In this document: positions 46,250 to 58,481 of the stretch, piece after piece
Layout of the letters: each line of letters opens with the position of its first letter
Position numbering within the stretch: position 1 is the first letter of the stretch
Assembly: GCA_006538405.1 (NCBI GenBank)
Contig: BJKQ01000004.1
Location: forward strand, 310,001 to 374,000
DNA: 64,000 nucleotides
Origin: Hansfordia pulvinata
Taxonomy: Eukaryota > Ascomycota > Sordariomycetes > Xylariales
Reading direction: 5' to 3'
Program-made: the position numbers and the translations under genes
Notes under the pieces: generated by a model
Database searches by the model: none
Seen by the model: the letters and a program-made list of their open reading frames with translations, nothing else
Told to the model about the DNA's origin: nothing

Positions 46250-47695
46250 TTACTCGGGAAGACCGCAGGTGAAAGCACCACGGATGCTACCGTCAGTGAA
46301 GCCGGAAATCTGATGAATGGTTAGCATGGTTGCTATCAAAATATGGGGGAGCCGCCACAATCGCAGCGCCGTGGGGGATTCAAAACTTACAATGTCGGCA
46401 ACACTGGCATAGGTACCACACACCAGGACGAGGATACCGATGAGGAAAACAATACCGTTGGCGATCGTGAGCCACAGGTTCTTGCCCTCGAACAGGCCAC
46501 CCTCACGCAGCAGGATGAACCACATCATGGCTGGGAAGTAAAAGGTGAAGCCGGAGATGAAGAGCGAGGAGGAGATGGACAGCAGGTCGGAGAAGAAGGG
46601 AATGGCCTCGGCGATGACCCAGGCGACGACGGTGATAACGGTGATGTAAATCAACCAGGTGATCCAGCCCTTCTTGGTGTTGATGAAGCGAACGACCGAG
46701 TCCTTGTACACGCGGCCGTGGATGTACCGGGCAACGACAGTGGTGTTGATGGAGCCCGAGATGAAGATGACGGGTAGAGCGATACCGAAAGCGACCTTGG
46801 ACATGAGGGTGCCGGCGGACAGCAGAGCCGGGGATTTGACGTCGGGGCCGACAAAGGCGTAGATCAGAGCACCGGTCAGGGTGTAGATGATGATCTCAAT
46901 GATGCCGAGGGCCCAAATGGCCTTGGGGAAGTCGGTGGGGGTGTGCATCTCGTCCATGAAGGAGAACTGGCAGATGGCGAAGCTGTACGCGAAGACGATG
47001 TTGGTGACAGCAATGAAGGCCTTGACGAAGGTGAGGTCCTCCGCGGGCCAGGCAGACCACTCGGCAGGGGCGCCGGTGTTCTGGATGCCAGTGGCGATCA
47101 TGGTGATGAGGATGGCAATCATGATGGAGACGAAGTCGATGTATCCCAGGATGGCGACCTCGGCAAAGGAAGGCGGGATGGCGACAATGAGCAGGATGAT
47201 GGCCGAGACGACACCAAAGACGATGGAGCAGGTCGCGTTGTTGGAAAGGTTCATGAAGGCGATGGTGCCGGTCAGGGTGTGGGAGCCGACGAGGAAGGTC
47301 AGCTGCAGGACGAACATGACCGAAACCAGCTCATAACCAAAGCGACCCATCATCAGCTTGCCGGCGTCGGCATAGTGGCAGACGTGCGGGAACTTGACCT
47401 TGACCTGGCCGACGATATAACTGGTGTAGATGGCAATCAGACCGAGACCGACGCTGATGAGGACACCGGCGACCATGCCCAAGCTCGCGAAAGCTGCGGG
47501 CATACTCAGACTGCCCAGGGCGATGGCCTCGACAATGAGGACGACAGTCAGGCGCTTCCATCCCAGACGCTTGAAGTGGGCAGCACCCTCGGCGGCGCGG
47601 GCCTGCTCGGCATCGAGGCCGGCAACCTGTCCGATGGTCATTGAGTCGGTGGGCGTGAGGGTAGGCCCGTCGGAGTAATTCTTTTTCTCAGCCAT
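46250..47695 (-). CDS. AAAP-family amino acid permease (mtr-like)
   Basis: Two exons, 47695-46391 and 46309-46250, encode 454 residues. The start lies in MAEKKNYSDGPT, directly after a CCACCACC-rich leader. About 11 membrane helices follow a 45-residue cytosolic N-terminus. Motifs such as LGWKRLTVVLIVEAIALGSL, DAGKLMMGRFGYELVSVMFV, FPKAIWALGIIEI and GSINTTVVARYIHGRVYKD match the fungal neutral/aromatic amino acid permeases of the Neurospora Mtr type, which are proton symporters at the plasma membrane. The last splice gives VADIISGFTDGSIRGAFTC, the usual family ending. The intron is 81 nt, stop-free and frame-preserving, so retention would add 27 residues near the C-terminus. Codon bias is milder than in its neighbours. 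Family is sure, substrate range inferred. Confidence 0.92.
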   Translation of the reverse strand: MAEKKNYSDGPTLTPTDSMTIGQVAGLDAEQARAAEGAAHFKRLGWKRLTVVLIVEAIALGSLSMPAAFASLGMVAGVLISVGLGLIAIYTSYIVGQVKVKFPHVCHYADAGKLMMGRFGYELVSVMFVLQLTFLVGSHTLTGTIAFMNLSNNATCSIVFGVVSAIILLIVAIPPSFAEVAILGYIDFVSIMIAILITMIATGIQNTGAPAEWSAWPAEDLTFVKAFIAVTNIVFAYSFAICQFSFMDEMHTPTDFPKAIWALGIIEIIIYTLTGALIYAFVGPDVKSPALLSAGTLMSKVAFGIALPVIFISGSINTTVVARYIHGRVYKDSVVRFINTKKGWITWLIYITVITVVAWVIAEAIPFFSDLLSISSSLFISGFTFYFPAMMWFILLREGGLFEGKNLWLTIANGIVFLIGILVLVCGTYASVADIVSFESPTALRLWRLPHILIATMLTIHQISGFTDGSIRGAFTCGLPE

Positions 47696-48308
47696 GGTGG
47701 TGGTGGTGGTGGTGACGACGACGACGGAGTTGAGGTCGTCTTATGTGGTGGTGGTGGTGTTGTTGAAAGAGGCGGGGAGGGGAGAGGATTGGACGAGGGG
47801 CGGCGGAGAAGCAAAAAAAAACCAAACGGCCGGAACTCGAAGGGGGAGGGGAGTTTGGAGGGGAGGGGGGAGAGGGGGGCAATTAAGCTTGCGATCGCGA
47901 CAGAGTTGAATGGACAGGCTCCACGGTAGGACGGGACTGAGGCGACGAAAACGGGGGCTTTTAAAGAGATTTCGCGGCGAAGGGGAAAGGCGTCGCGCGA
48001 TGGGGGATGGTGCAGATGGGCCACGACGAGTCGGTCGTTCTCTGCCCAGAAATCTGACCGAGGCCAACCCCAGACTTCTGCTATCTCTGCTTTAGCCTCT
48101 GAGGCCGGGCTAGGCGGAACGAGATGCGGTCGGCGGCCCACAACTGATAGGCACGAGCATGGAAGGTGGGCAAAAGTGGCCACCGTCTGCCTGGCACTGG
48201 GTCCGGACCCTGGGGAGGGGGCACGCCTCACGAGAGGGGAGGGGCGCGGGCTGTTTGGCAGCGGGCTCGTCTGTGTGTCGACTGGGGCCGCCGTGGTGGG
48301 TAGGTAGG

Positions 48309-49109
48309 TACTCGTACGCGCGCGAGATTGACGTGGTGATGAGAGCGGAGCGAGCAGCACGTTTGGGCGGGCTGCGGAGTGGGAGTGTGGGACAACCGAC
48401 TGGACTGAGCTGGGCTGGGCTGGAGTGGGTGAGTGGAAGACGTGAGTGGGTGAGAGAGCCTGGAGGCACGAGGGACAAAGAGCAGTCACTGATCCATGCG
48501 ACGAGTGGGAGCCGGCCGGCGGGTCACCAGCGATAGAGGCGGAGGCGCGGAGGCGGAGGCGGATACCAAACCCCCATCCACCTCATCCATGGATGCCGTC
48601 GTCTACTTGCGAGATACGCGGGGCCACCACCATCCGGCGGGCGGCGCCAAGGCCACCACGAGTACCCCCTTTTGAGTGCCCGCTGGAGCCCGCAGAGGGC
48701 AGGAGCGAGGCGGCGGCGCTTTCAGACGGGCAACAGCCCGGGGATCCACGAGGTCGAGAGCTCTGCTCTGCACCGCACTGCACCAAGTGCGGCACAGTAT
48801 CCATGTGCGTGTGCGTGCAGGTACCTGATGTCAAGTTTGCGAGCACCTGCAAATGGATCCAATGGGGGGGGGGGGCAGACCTCGACCAAGTACTGCCCAC
48901 GCTGCCCTACCGCACATCAAGTATCCGATTCGCAATGGGTGCGCGAAAGGCGGCCGAGACATGGGCAGCTGAAGCGAGACCTGGACCCCGACCCAAGAGA
49001 TAGTCCAGGCGTAGACGACCTCGAAGCAGGTGCCGTATGTAGGCAGGTAGTAAGGTAAGCATCCATTGTATGAATTCTGCGACTGGAGGTACGAGTACTC
49101 GAGCGCGCC

Positions 49110-49145
<36 letters not shown>

Positions 49146-52100
49146 CGCGCTACGGGCCAAGGCCAGGAACGGGTTACCGCTACTGCAGCGAATTCGTGGG
49201 GTTCGTCGACGGACGTGGAATCCGATGCGACCGGACCCGACCTGGACTGGGCGTGGGCTTCCATGGGACCCGGTACCCAAGTACCGAGCCGGACGACCTC
49301 AGTTCCATGCCCGGCGCCTTGCCTGGCCCCATACGCGCACAAGTACGAGTACCTGATGTACCTAACTTGGTACTCCGTAGAAGGTTTCCATGTACGGAAT
49401 CCCAATGTGCGGAGCACACGAGTGGGTGGGAAGCGGGCGGGCACGGCGGGCATGGATGACGATAACAGCGATACAAAGAGCGCTGGAGAGAGGGACCCGC
49501 GCTACGCCGCAAAGGCACCGACGGTCGTATTTTTGGAGGGCCGATCGCCGGCGGCAGATCCAGCCGAGAAGCTCCCACCTCCATCCCACCATCTCACCCT
49601 CTCCAGCTGCGGCTCCGGCCTGCGTGGGCTGCTTCTGCTTGGGCTCCCGCTTGAGCTTCGGCGTCTGCTGCATCCGTGTCTAGATACTGCACTGCTTTCC
49701 TGCTGCTTCGCCTTCTTCTGGTCCCTCCATCGCTCTCTGATTCAGGCCCCTCTCGTCCGTCCGTCCCGGTTGCGGCAGTGGAGAGACAATTAGGTATGCA
49801 CGCTGCGGATAGGAGGTAGGTACTCGTAGACAGCCACGAGAGACATCCACACGAGTACCCATGCATAGCCCCCCCCCCTGTCTCACTGGCGCTGTGCCGT
49901 GCCTGGTGGACATTCGTTCTTCGTTCTAGTGCGCTTCGCCCGGCACACGCGCTCCACTGACCGACGCCGCGAATGGCTTAGGTTGGTCGTTGTGGGGGGG
50001 GTTGAGGTAAGAAAAACTCGACCAGGTGGGCCGCACTGCACCAACCGCTGCACCAACCGCTGCACTGCTGCATCGCTGCACCGCGCGCGCACTCGTCCTG
50101 CGCCCGTCGCCAAAATGCCGCTCTCCAGCTCCCGCGACTCCCAACGAGTGCAGGTACCTACGTACCTTACCTACTGGCCTCTTATCACCACCACCATCGA
50201 CACTATCACCACCACGCCAGTCCCTCGCCACCCGGCTCCTCTTTGCCCACTCTAGGGGTCCCCGTTCGCCTCCACTCCAGTCGCCAGTCGCCCCTATCGC
50301 CCATGTGCGCCGCGCGCCCTCTCCTTGCACTTTTGCGCACTGCTGCCCCTCTGCCCCTCGTGGCATCTGTCGGTCATGCTGGCCCCGAAATCTCCTGCCA
50401 CCACTCGCCTTCTTGCCTTCTAGCGCTTCCATGAGGCGACAATCCCCTCCCCCTGTCACCAAGCCCCCGGCCCTGTCGCGTGCAGCTGCGCGCTCGCTGC
50501 AGTGTAACCCATCCATCCATTCTGCGCGTGCGAGCAAACGAGTGCCGCGCCCGGCGCGAGCGAGCGAGCGATAAGCCGGGTGGCGCAAAAGCCACCACCG
50601 GTTCTTGTCATTTCCCCCCTGCCCGCGACCGGGGGGGAGGAGGAGGGGCACCAGGGTGGAAAAGGACTACCAGTACTCGTATCTCCAGCCGTCGAATCAG
50701 AGACGCCGCCATGCACGCTTTCGTTCGCCGAGACCAGAGGCGGAAGCTTGTTTCGCCCGCCCTGCCTCCTGGCTTGACCAACCGGTTCTCAGCTCGACTC
50801 ACACACTCGTTCAGCTCCCCCCCCCCCTCCCGCCGCAGCACACACCGATCGCACCCAACGGGCAGGCAGGTTTTGGCTTGAGCAGCCCGACGCATACCAG
50901 TCTCTAATCAAGTGGCAACCCCCCACCGCGATCGTGGCCCGGAGTACGAGTAGCCTCAGTCACGCGACCGTTGACATGTCTCGCACGCCCACTGCCCACT
51001 GCCCACCGCGAGTGCGAGTACTCGTAGGCTGTGCTGTACGGGCTGTCTCCCGCCCGCCGCTTCCGGCCACTCAGAGCGCGTCTATTGAGCCTCCATGCCA
51101 GTCAGTCCCAGGCCCCATCCGCTCCGGTCCAATCAATCAACGTCATACCCGGGGTTTCTTCCCTTCTCCCGAGATCAGATAGATCCCGAGCCCGCCCGGC
51201 CGTTCTCTTTTGGGCAGAGCCAGTCACCCAGTCACGAGTGTGTCCAGCGCCGCACACCCCGGTCCGGCACTGACCAGCGCCAGGGGGGTCGCTTACGGAC
51301 GGAGAGGTATTAGCAGAGGCTATTATTCATTTCGTCGCTCGCGTGTCTCCCTGGCGTGGCTGGCCATGCTCGCTACCCCATACCCGGCAGCGCGTCTCGG
51401 GCGCTCGCCAAGCTGGGCCCGGATCGGCTCAACTGTCGGCGCTTGGCCACGGCGCGACCGTAATCGTTAGTAATGGCGCAATGCAGTGCGTCTCATTTGG
51501 TTAATTGTCGGGCTCATCGCACCCATCCGTACGCAATCAAAATCAAATAGCCCTCTGTCGAAGGATATCTTGTCAAGGCGAGCACCCCTGGCGTGTGTGT
51601 GTGTGCGCGTGCATGCCCACCCAGGCTTGCGCCCAGCCTGTACCGGGTGACGAGGTCGGCGCACGACCGTCGCAAATTGTCGAGTGCGGCCAACTTGCGC
51701 CTTGCCATCTCGGTCCCTGGGTCCCCGTCGCGACGCAGCGTGACGTGACGGGTTTACCAGTGCCCGTGTCGGTGTGACGGATTGGCTGGTTAGATTGCTG
51801 GGGCAGATTGCTTCGTGGTCTCTCGTCCGTCGGTCGCGCGGTATAGCATGGGCAGACGACGACCGCGCGCCACTGATAATGCGCCGCGCCCGTAATCTTC
51901 CGAGTCGAACTTTGTTGGGTTCTGGACGGGTCAGGTAGGGCTCCCCTCTCTACCCTGTACCTGTAGGAGTACTCCGTACACGCAGGCCAGCCCTGCGTAG
52001 CTGGGCGCCGATATCCGGCGCGTGACCGCGTTTAGGGTTCAATGAAGCTCAACGGGGCCCCGGGCACTGCACTGGCAACGCGCGAGGGCGGGTTGATACA

Positions 52101-53520
52101 CCTGTAGCGAACCCAGGACGGCGACCGAGCTCCTGAAAGCCCCTTTCCGTGGGCGTTGGGTTCCCTGGGCACCCGTCGCCGACGGCTTGCAAGCCCGCAG
52201 CCTAGGGCACGTAGGTTGTGGCATGCCATTGCGTCTAGTCGTATGCCGGGGCTCGAACCTGCAGCAGTTGCGTCTGCGTCGGAGACCAGCGCGTGCCTGC
52301 ACCTGCTTGCGATCCACGGCTGTCCTGCAGAAGAAGCTTTCTGGAACCAACAAGGGCCTCGAAACGATAAGCGGCGTGACCTTTTCCAGCCAAACCGGTG
52401 GCGAGCGGTGACAGCCGGCCATGCAGGCCACACGACCAAAAGAAGCAAGACGGGCTCCTGGCCATGTGGCTCATTTCTGTTTATAGCGACGAGTGGCGAG
52501 GCTCAGGGGCGAGGTTGAGATAACACGATACTGCAGGCGCTCCTCTGGCGGGTTCAGCTCGGCCACCACAAGGGGCGCACTCCGTCCACTGATTGACAAT
52601 GCCATTCAAGGTCAGCTTGCTTGGCCCGGAGCTGTTGAGCCTCGTTGCTCCCGCCCTCGTTTCCTCGCACACCTCAGCCAAGGGCCCGGAGTGGGAAGAG
52701 ATTGGGTGGGGCGGCTGGCGGTAGCACTATCGCTCCGTCGTACGAGCTACATATGTACTCGTAGGTGTGCCGTGCCGTGCTGTACTGTACTGTGCTGTGC
52801 TGTGCTGTGCTGCTCTTGCGTTCTGGACACAGAGGCTGCCCGGCTGCATGGCGGCCAGTCAGACGAGCCAGTGCGCCGTCAAAAATAGCGCAGTGGCGAA
52901 GGCGCGGACTCGACGACGCACAGAAGACGTTGGAGGTGCGGAAGGGATCCATCCGCATCGTCGCCCCGATGGGTAACAGGAGCCGACGGGTTTTCCCCAC
53001 ACTATGGTACGAGAAGGGCAAGGTGGAAGGTTTGGGGTTATCCGGGGATGAACCATGCTACTCGTACTCGTGTGCTGGGGCGCGCCGTGCTAGCCACCCA
53101 TCGAGCCAGGGATGGCATGGTCGCGCGGAGGCCTGCGTGGCCTGGACGAGCAGAAGACGGGTCTTCGAGGTATTCGATTCGCCAGAGAGAGCCGGGAAGG
53201 GCGGGTGTGTCTTAGACCGCCCGTGGCCGAATGCTGAATGCGGGGGAGGGGGCTGTGGTCGGGTCAGGTGGTGCTGGGGGCGGCGACGTCGAGCAATCTA
53301 TGACAAGCAGTTTAGTCAACAAAGTGTCTGCAGCTGCCGCATCGAGGGTTGGTGATGTCTGTGTTTTGCATCCATCGCTGCCGCTGCCGCGGTGTGGGAG
53401 GGTCTGGTCGCTCGAATCTCCCCGGCTTGCCCCCACCCACACATGTGTGCGAGTACCATGTAGGATAGCGAGGGGCTGATCAGGGACTCGTCAGCAGCCA
53501 GGATACTCCGCATACTCGTA
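48309..53520. repeat. second cluster of the dispersed word TACTCGTA/TACGAGTA
   Basis: Exact copies start at 48309, 49090, 49344, 49821, 50674, 50945, 51019, 52756, 53059 and 53513, giving ten certain ones, with further one-mismatch variants (for example at 49371 and 51968). Flanking bases differ between copies. Confidence 0.85.
49112..49143. repeat. (TGC)n microsatellite
   Basis: About ten triplets in non-coding DNA, 15 bases after a TACGAGTA word. Confidence 0.95.
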
Positions 53521-56500
53521 CGCACACACGGTGCTATGGGTGCGCGAGGGATCGCCTCCGGCAGATTGCTACGGAAGCCCAACCGGAGGTAGGTGCCGGC
53601 AGGGGTCAGCTGGGGTGGCCGGCATCTCTGCGTAGCGTTCATGGGTGGCTGGCTGGGCATCACGTTGTGGTCTGGTTGGTCGGTTGAATATGCTGGTCGC
53701 AGCCATCTCGCAGTCGGCCGTGTCGGTATGTCGAAAGCGATCTGGCGCCGCGCTAGCAAGATGAAGACGGCGGGCTGTCTGTGGTGGAAGACCTGGGGTT
53801 TGTGGGACAGTAGAGACGCTCGTACGGGGCGAGCCGGAGGGTCAATCTCAAGACTCATGATGCTTTCCAGAAAGATGACGCGGGGAGTGTGTGTTTGGTG
53901 ATGAGTTAGGTACGGATTGCGGTGCAGATTACCTAACCCTGCCCGAGCTCTGAGGACCAGGCGTCACGTGCACTGCACCCGGTAGGGCTTTGCTGGTATG
54001 GGAACATCCATGCACTGCAGATGTACCTGCAGCAGAGCCTGTGAGGCCCTACAGAGCGAAGTTCCCGAGCAACCGAGTCTGGAGCCTCGACATCCATCCA
54101 ATTCGTCGCCAGGCCTGCACCCAATATCCATGTGGTACCTGGTACGCGTCTCGGGCCAGCATCCATGGATGGATCCATCGATACATCTTGGAACCGAAGC
54201 GAACCCTCCAGCCTGGAATCGCCGGGGCCCTCAGTGCCAAGACCCCTAGCCCGCAGGCCCTCAGCGCCTATCCCGCAGTGCGAGCGCCTGAAACAGCGCC
54301 TGTGCTCGCCGCTAGGCCGGGGTTTTCGGGCCATGCCGCCCAGGCTTCCGATCGGGCAGCCACTGGCAACACCCCTCCACCAGATCGTCTCTCGTCCTTC
54401 TTTCTCCCGCCGGGACTCGCACTCGCACGCCCTCTTCATACCTGCTGCCCTATCGTGCGAGACGCGGCGTCGTAGATCGTCGCACGGCATCCGCAATTCC
54501 AGTCGCACAACGACCGCATCAGAGAGTCTTTGATGACCCCAGCGTCTTCCACGAGCATCGCCCCCGCCCTCCCTCGTTGGCGTCGCCGACATCTCCACGA
54601 GTACGCACGCGTATTCTCCCTCTGTCCTCGCTCCTCTCCCGGGCCACGGCATCCTTCCACGGCTTGGCTCCATTCTCGGGACGGGCGCCGCTATTCACCG
54701 AGGGCACCACAATATCAGAATCGACTTTGTCGGTGGCCGGCCAGACCGTCGATGACACGGACGGGCATCAGCGCGGTGGATAGACTTTGACGTGGATCCA
54801 GCAGCCACGGCCGCATCGACTTTCCGACCTGTCGACGGACATGCCACCTTTGTTTCTCCATACTCCCCCGTACTGGCGTTTCTTCGGCGGGAGCATGCGA
54901 GTGGGCATCTTGCGTCTGACAGTCCCGGCCACGCCGTCCATCCGGCTTTTGCTTGCCCCGGCGCGCCCCCACGCGCGACAGAACAGGCCAAGGATCCCTA
55001 CCGCCAGCCTCTGATAGGGGCAAAAAGCGCCCAACAGTGGCGACTTTGCTTCGTCCCTCTCCGAGTTATCTCTGTCAGCCACCTCGCCTCCCCCGACTTT
55101 GCATGCTTATATTTAGAGTTGGCTCTTATCTGTCGTGCCTCCAGCCACGCGTGTGTCGGTCTTTCAGCCGACGCCACTTTTACAGGCATACTGTATCTGG
55201 CCATGTTTCTGTCGGACCCATACTGCAGACATGCGCGAGGGGCCGGTCTTCCGGGCATTCCCTGGCGATGGTAGTTTCTGTGGTCAAGGGTCCTCGCTGA
55301 AGCATCGCGTGGGGGAGCGTGAGGGCTGAAACTGTGGCTTCGGTAGAGCAGAGGGGCTCTCGGAGGCTGCGGTTTTTTTCCATGAGCCTCAAGGTGGGCC
55401 AGACGCCGCCGGCGATCTCAAGGGTCCGGCCAAGAAGACATGCCGTCCGGATCTGAAAATTTTCCCTTCCGCAGCTGGGATCATCCTCGGCGCTGAAAGC
55501 TGACATGTCTGTTGCCAGGGCGCGATAGGCATTATCTGCCAGCTGGGTCTGTTGGAATCATGGGGCTCAAAGAATGCCAATGGCCGGATTCCCCATCTGC
55601 CTCGGTGATCGATATCGACTAATTCACCAGCGTTATCAGTGAGTTGGCTGGACGCTCATTGGAGGACGAGGGCTCGACGTGCGGCCCGCTTTCGCGGGTC
55701 GGGTGAGCTCACCGAGCGACGTTCAAGCCTAGGGCCCTCCTGCCACTGTCAACGAGATGCGTCGTATTTGAAGGTCACGAGAGCGCCGGAATTCTATGGA
55801 GATTCCCCTGGCGAGGCGTCGAGTTTCGGTCTGGACACGCTGGATGCAAGTCGGCCATCGTCTCCAATCATGGGTCCCGCGAGAGGCACGCCTGTGGCCC
55901 AATGGCTTGGCCGTTATTTCTCCCTTCAATGCCCGCAGTCGGTCTGGGCCACTCCCAAGCATCTAGCTGGGCAACCAGGTGCGAGCCGCACGATGACAGT
56001 CTGCAGTCGTGTTGATGTATAAGCACTAATAAGAGCGGGCAAGAATAGGGGTCCCTCCTCGATCTGGCCGGTTTCGGTCTCAGCATGGGAGCGAGGTGCG
56101 TCGCATGCCGCAACAGTGTGGCCTTCGGCTGCCTGGCGTTTGTGACCTTCACTTCCGGGCTCGCAGAATCGGCGACTAGCCGAGGGTATGTTGCCTTGAT
56201 TGCGCAGCTAGCACCCAGGCCATGCTGTCCAGTCTGACCCACGAGCAGTGTTAATTCGCGACGCATGCGTTATTTAGCTGACACGGCCAGCTTTCTCCCA
56301 GCAGATGCCGTTTTGTTCGACCAGCACGGTCACTCGGGGCGTCTGCTCAATGTACGCCGGAGTAGCGAATGGCCTGATCTAGGTCAGGCGGCAAGTTTCC
56401 CGTAGAGTGGTCCTCGAGATCTCGCCTGATAGCCACTGCCGATATCAGACGAGGCTGCAGGCATACACGGAACCGCGCATTTCTGCATGGCGCTGCGCAG

Positions 56501-58481
56501 CTCCGCTGAGTTTCGACGTTTCACAAGCCATCGAGCCCAGACGCTTCGCCCGTGAGCCTTCCGGGGCTAGCGAGCAAAAGGTAGCCCTGCGACATTTCAC
56601 CGTGAGCTCGAGGCGCAAGATATACCAGCGTCGTCGCGTCCGGAAGTGAGAGTATGGCCGCGGGCCCAAACGGCGCGTGCCACGGTGAGGGTGCAGGCAC
56701 TGTCTGGGGTTTCTCCCGGGCCCCCTCAAAAAAGAAGAAGTCAAGTGAACCAGCGCGGATGGAGCACCCGAAATGCCAAGTTCCGTCATGTTCAACAAGC
56801 GGCAGGGTGAGAGGTCCGGACGGTAACGAGGGGTTTGTTTCCGCCACAGAACGAGCACTTCGAGAACAGACCTTCCAGAAGACAGGCGCTGAAGGCCGCC
56901 TCACCGATCTGTGTCATTCGCAAGAGGCCCTGCCGGACTTGCTTGGGCCGCCATCGCGTGCATCTTCCGGGCCAGCACAGCCCAGAACCCCCATTCCTCC
57001 CCTAGGGTTGCGTCTTGTGTTGTGCGAACTTGTTGTAGTCCTCCCAAGGCGCAAAGGTCTCTCTACCTTGGGAACCCACACCACGCAAGCCCTCTCTGCG
57101 TCCGAAGCGGACGCAGCGAGGCAGTGTTGACCGCCGCGCTGTTTGTTTCGCTCCGGGTTTCCCTGCAACGGCCAAATCGCCTGCTTCGCAAAGGGACCAC
57201 CGACCGGCATGCTCCTCTCTCTCTCCTCCCCGACGGTGAAAGCCGACACGCGGTGCTGCAAATGATTTTCTGCGTACATAATCAAGGTACCCCCCAGACA
57301 CACATGGCCCATGGCATCGTAAAGAAGAAGGCGATTCGTGAGCTCGGGGTCGGAGGTGGGTTTACAATCCAGCACATCCTGTTGCTGAAGGACCCCGTCG
57401 TTCGAAAAGCCTTGCAGCGCCGGCGGATAGGCAGGCAGACAGAGACAGACAAACGATGCGCACCACGCCCGAGGCCGACGCATTGGCGCATCGTGACGCA
57501 AGCAATATACAAGATAGATCATGTGATGCCCGTGGGACGACTAGGACACCGATGACTCGACACGGTCATCGACATGCACTCGCTGACTTTTGACTTCAGG
57601 TAAACAGCCATGAGTCGAAGATGCTGAAGGGATGTATTATCTGAAACATTACTTGTGCGCTCCGCCAAAGCAAAACCTATGTGTCTTTGCTGGCGGAGAA
57701 GCGCGTGGACTCGGACAAGTCCCCCTTGAGGAGTCGTGGAACTCCCCCAGGTAGATAGATAGCAGTGGAGAAAAAGGAAATATGGAAATGAAAAGAACAA
57801 GACCAGATGACTTATATCGTCGAGGTTCCTCCCACTCCTTGCCCACGCGAACCTGTTTCCCTATGCGCACAAAATAATTACCAGCCTCCTCGAGATCGTT
57901 TTGGTCTCATGTTCCCATTCCGTTCCATTCCGTCGATCCATCCTCTCCCTTTGCGTCCCGCATCCGGAGGGTTTTCCCTATAATGCGCCTCAAACGCCCC
58001 CGGTCTAATTCCAAGCAAATCGAGAAAACCAATGCGATGCCTTAAACAGGAAGACACATAGAAAGCTGAACAAAGATGAGAGAGAAGCGCGAAAACATCG
58101 ACGCCGCGAGAAGCAAACTCCCCCAGCTTTGGTCCGTATTCCAGGAGGGTCATGGGTACAACCATGCTCTCCTATCGCTCCCGGGCACCTCCCAAGGCCT
58201 CCTTCGTCGCTGGGAGGCCAAAGAGCAGAAAAAGAAGAGCGAGAAAGTGTTGCAGGTCCTGATGCCTGTATCTCGTAGTCGGTCGTCATTGGGGCAGTTC
58301 GGGTCGTGAGGGAGGTTATCTCGTAGAGAGCTCGCTTTTCGTCGTCACGCTTTTCTTCTTCCCATCTGGTCCTCTCTTTTGCTTTCCTTCTTTCCATTCT
58401 CAGATCTCCCATATCTGTTGCCCCAAGTCCTTTTCTCCTCCTCTCCTGCAGTCCCAATCCAGCCCAACCGCCTCTGCCCAC

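Larger units (their letters stand above)
47696..58481. other. 10.8-kb gene-free interval
   Basis: It lies upstream of the amino acid permease and downstream of the Zn2Cys6 gene (its 3' end). No open frame has a recognisable domain, signal peptide or exon chain, and the longest ones overlap in several frames. The left half (48.3-53.6 kb) has eleven copies of TACTCGTA/TACGAGTA. It also contains (TGC)n at 49112-49143 and CTGTG-type repeats at 52764-52815. The right half (54-58.4 kb) has neither words nor repeats that stand out. Confidence 0.5.

Noticed and set aside
52190..52270. possible tRNA (minus strand GGTTCGAGCCC)
   Set aside because: The bases around the T-loop-like sequence do not pair into a T stem, and no acceptor stem is visible.
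54000..58400. RIP-mutated transposon
   Set aside because: GC remains high, there is no TpA-rich block, no terminal repeat and no transposase or reverse transcriptase fragment in any frame.
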